From Thiosulfativibrio sp964387695 (GTDB lineage Bacteria > Pseudomonadota > Gammaproteobacteria > Thiomicrospirales > Thiomicrospiraceae), in contig CAYLXI010000091.1 of the NCBI GenBank assembly GCA_964387695.1, positions 1-6,447 on the forward strand: a stretch of 6,447 bases of DNA, read 5' to 3'. Position numbers and translations under genes: made by a program. The notes beneath the pieces are model-generated. The model was not told the origin of the DNA, did no database searches, and was given only the letters and a program-made list of their open reading frames with translations. Each line of letters begins with the position of its first letter. The first letter of the stretch is position 1. Positions 5,341 to 6,447 of the stretch are shown piece after piece.

Positions 5341-5376
5341 GAGAAAACTTAAGAGAAACTAGAAAATATTAGCAAT

Positions 5377-5404
5377 AAAAAAGCCAGCATTTGCTGGCTT
5401 TTTT
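5377..5404. terminator. Bidirectional intrinsic terminator between hslR and prk
   Basis: Six A residues, GCCAGC, loop ATTT, GCTGGC, then six T residues form a perfect stem with T-tracts on both strands. It ends the hemF-hslR operon rightwards and, 32 bases beyond the prk stop, the prk transcript leftwards. Confidence 0.95.
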
Positions 5405-5436
5405 ATTAAACATGGCTTTCTTTAGGTTTAAAAAAA

Positions 5437-6378
5437 TTAAGCCAACTTAGCCATTGTTTTACGCTTTTTAGCAATAAGACCTTGAATGATGGGTGTCATA
5501 ATAATATCCATAGCTTTAACCATTTGTGTTCCAGAACAAATCATGGTGGTTTCATTTTGTAACCAAGCCCCTTCAATTTGCCCCACAATTAAGCTTAAAT
5601 CTTCAATATCTTTATGGCGAACATGAGTAATAATTAAAGAATCTTCGGCGGCAGGCCCCATTGGAGCAATTTCGGTTTGGGTAGAAAATGGATCAGAGGT
5701 GTCTACCAAAGGAATTCTTTGGAAGTTTACATGTGTACGGTGAAACTGAGGAACTATGGTTTCCATATAGTCATCCATTCGTTCCATAATAACATCACGA
5801 ACTTGAGCAACAGAATATGGTCTCTCTGAGGTATCACGATAAATTTTTTGCATCCATTCAATATTAATAACAGGTGCAACCCCTACTCCTAAGTCAACAT
5901 GTTGTGCAACATCATGCATACCTTCTTTAGGTCCATGATCCATGCGCTTTACTGCGCCATGAAGACCTTCGTAGAACAAAACATCTGTTCCTTCTTCGAT
6001 ATCTTCCCAGGGGGTAAATTCACCTGGAACATAATTACTTCCTAGGCGGGCATTATGTTCATGTGCTTCTTCTTCAGAATGAATGTAATAACGCTTTTTA
6101 CCCATTCCTGTTTCTTTGTAGGATTTAAACAGCTCTTCTAGCTTATTAAACTCATTAGCAGCTTCAGCAAAGTGAGTTAATACAGGACCACAACTTTTTT
6201 TAGATTCTGCAACTTTAGCTCGCATTTCTATACGAGAATATTTATGAAAGCTATCGCCCTCAATAATAGCTACTTTAAGGTTTTCACGCTTAAAAATCTC
6301 TTCTACAGCGCGTTTTACAAATGATGTTCCAGCTCCAGAAGAACCTGTTACGGCTACGATAGGGTGTTTTACTGACAT
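5437..6378 (-). CDS. prk: Phosphoribulokinase, proteobacterial class I
   Basis: Phosphorylates ribulose 5-phosphate with ATP to ribulose 1,5-bisphosphate, the RuBisCO substrate, in the Calvin-Benson-Bassham cycle. It is 313 residues long, somewhat above the roughly 290 of Rhodobacter PRK. The P-loop is GSSGAGTS (12-19). D42 (in IEGDSFHKYSR), with R31, H45 and R49, falls at the numbered positions of the Rhodobacter sphaeroides active-site residues, D42 being the catalytic base. FYEGLHG (135-141) carries the Walker B acidic residue. WMQKIYRDTSER (175-186) matches the conserved K-x-x-R-D region. KKRYYIHSEEEAHEHN followed by ARLG and PGEFTPWED is the form found in autotrophic CbbP proteins; the E. 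coli PrkB homologue departs from it (KSRKYLHTYDEA, with a gap before PGTFTPW). The start ATG has TTAGGAGA about 7 bases upstream. No cbb gene is seen alongside, so prk appears to stand alone. A 20-bp palindrome precedes it. Confidence 0.95.
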   Translation of the reverse strand: MSVKHPIVAVTGSSGAGTSFVKRAVEEIFKRENLKVAIIEGDSFHKYSRIEMRAKVAESKKSCGPVLTHFAEAANEFNKLEELFKSYKETGMGKKRYYIHSEEEAHEHNARLGSNYVPGEFTPWEDIEEGTDVLFYEGLHGAVKRMDHGPKEGMHDVAQHVDLGVGVAPVINIEWMQKIYRDTSERPYSVAQVRDVIMERMDDYMETIVPQFHRTHVNFQRIPLVDTSDPFSTQTEIAPMGPAAEDSLIITHVRHKDIEDLSLIVGQIEGAWLQNETTMICSGTQMVKAMDIIMTPIIQGLIAKKRKTMAKLA

Positions 6379-6383
6379 AGGCA

Positions 6384-6392
6384 GTCTCCTAA
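6384..6392 (-). promoter_or_regulatory. Ribosome binding site of prk
   Basis: TTAGGAGA on the minus strand, with AGGAG 7-8 bases before ATG 6378, is a strong Shine-Dalgarno sequence and fixes the prk start. Confidence 0.7.
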
Positions 6393-6395
6393 TTT

Positions 6396-6415
6396 AATTA
6401 CCAGGCCTGGTAATT
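6396..6415. promoter_or_regulatory. Perfect 20-bp palindrome upstream of prk, candidate operator or leader hairpin
   Basis: AATTACCAGG is followed directly by its exact complement CCTGGTAATT. The palindrome ends 17 bases before the prk ATG, just ahead of the ribosome binding site. As DNA it is a dyad suited to a dimeric regulator. As RNA it would fold an 8-bp stem with a GGCC loop. It contains TTA-N10-TAA, which differs from the T-N11-A and TTA-N7/8-TAA patterns usual for CbbR, so no regulator is named. Confidence 0.55.
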
Positions 6416-6447
6416 TTGTTTAAATTTAAAGATTTTTATTTAAGGAA

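Noticed and set aside
6396..6415. Palindrome as a CbbR operator
   Set aside because: Half-site spacing is TTA-N10-TAA rather than the usual CbbR spacing, and no cbbR gene is in the window. It is kept only as an unassigned dyad.

Overview
The window looks like a chromosomal segment from an AT-rich gammaproteobacterium, probably a chemolithoautotroph. The genes tsaC, hemF (oxygen-dependent) and hslR are gammaproteobacterial in type. A proteobacterial class I phosphoribulokinase, of the form found with RuBisCO in Calvin-cycle bacteria, closes the window. No RuBisCO or sulfur gene is visible, so autotrophy and any particular genus are inference.

Layout. (a) Positions 1-1354 read as the platform end of an integron. 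A full-length integron tyrosine recombinase (intI, + strand) is divergent from a leftward ORF that runs off the left edge. Between them lie a GTTRRRY-type core site (GTTAGGC on the minus strand, 220-226) and a leftward promoter with a perfect TATAAT box (241-246). This is the intI / attI / Pc / first-cassette arrangement; the cassette array itself would lie to the left, outside the window. (b) 1355-1451 holds a hairpin-forming repeat. (c) 1452-2030 is tsaC (tRNA t6A synthesis, TTG start), convergent with a leftward pair: a secreted DUF4197 protein followed by an M48 zinc-protease lipoprotein (3644 to 2044). (d) 3645-4002 is a 358-bp gene-free stretch with a degenerate repeat copy, a second good copy of the hairpin repeat, and a leader hairpin just before hemF. 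(e) 4003-5340 is a tight hemF-hslR operon ending at a strong bidirectional terminator shared with (f) prk (minus strand, 6378-5437), which has a perfect 20-bp palindrome in its upstream region.

How the genes relate. The housekeeping genes cover tRNA modification (tsaC), haem synthesis (hemF), ribosome rescue (hslR), envelope proteolysis (M48, with DUF4197 as an exported partner of unknown role) and CO2 fixation (prk). The integron is the accessory part. Its recombinase gene has a TTG-leucine, G/T-rich codon style unlike hemF, and it lies beside tsaC-hemF, a neighbourhood that is otherwise commonly kept in gammaproteobacteria. The most interesting material is the integron platform with its unidentified first cassette, the mobile-looking hairpin repeat family, and the palindrome in front of prk.
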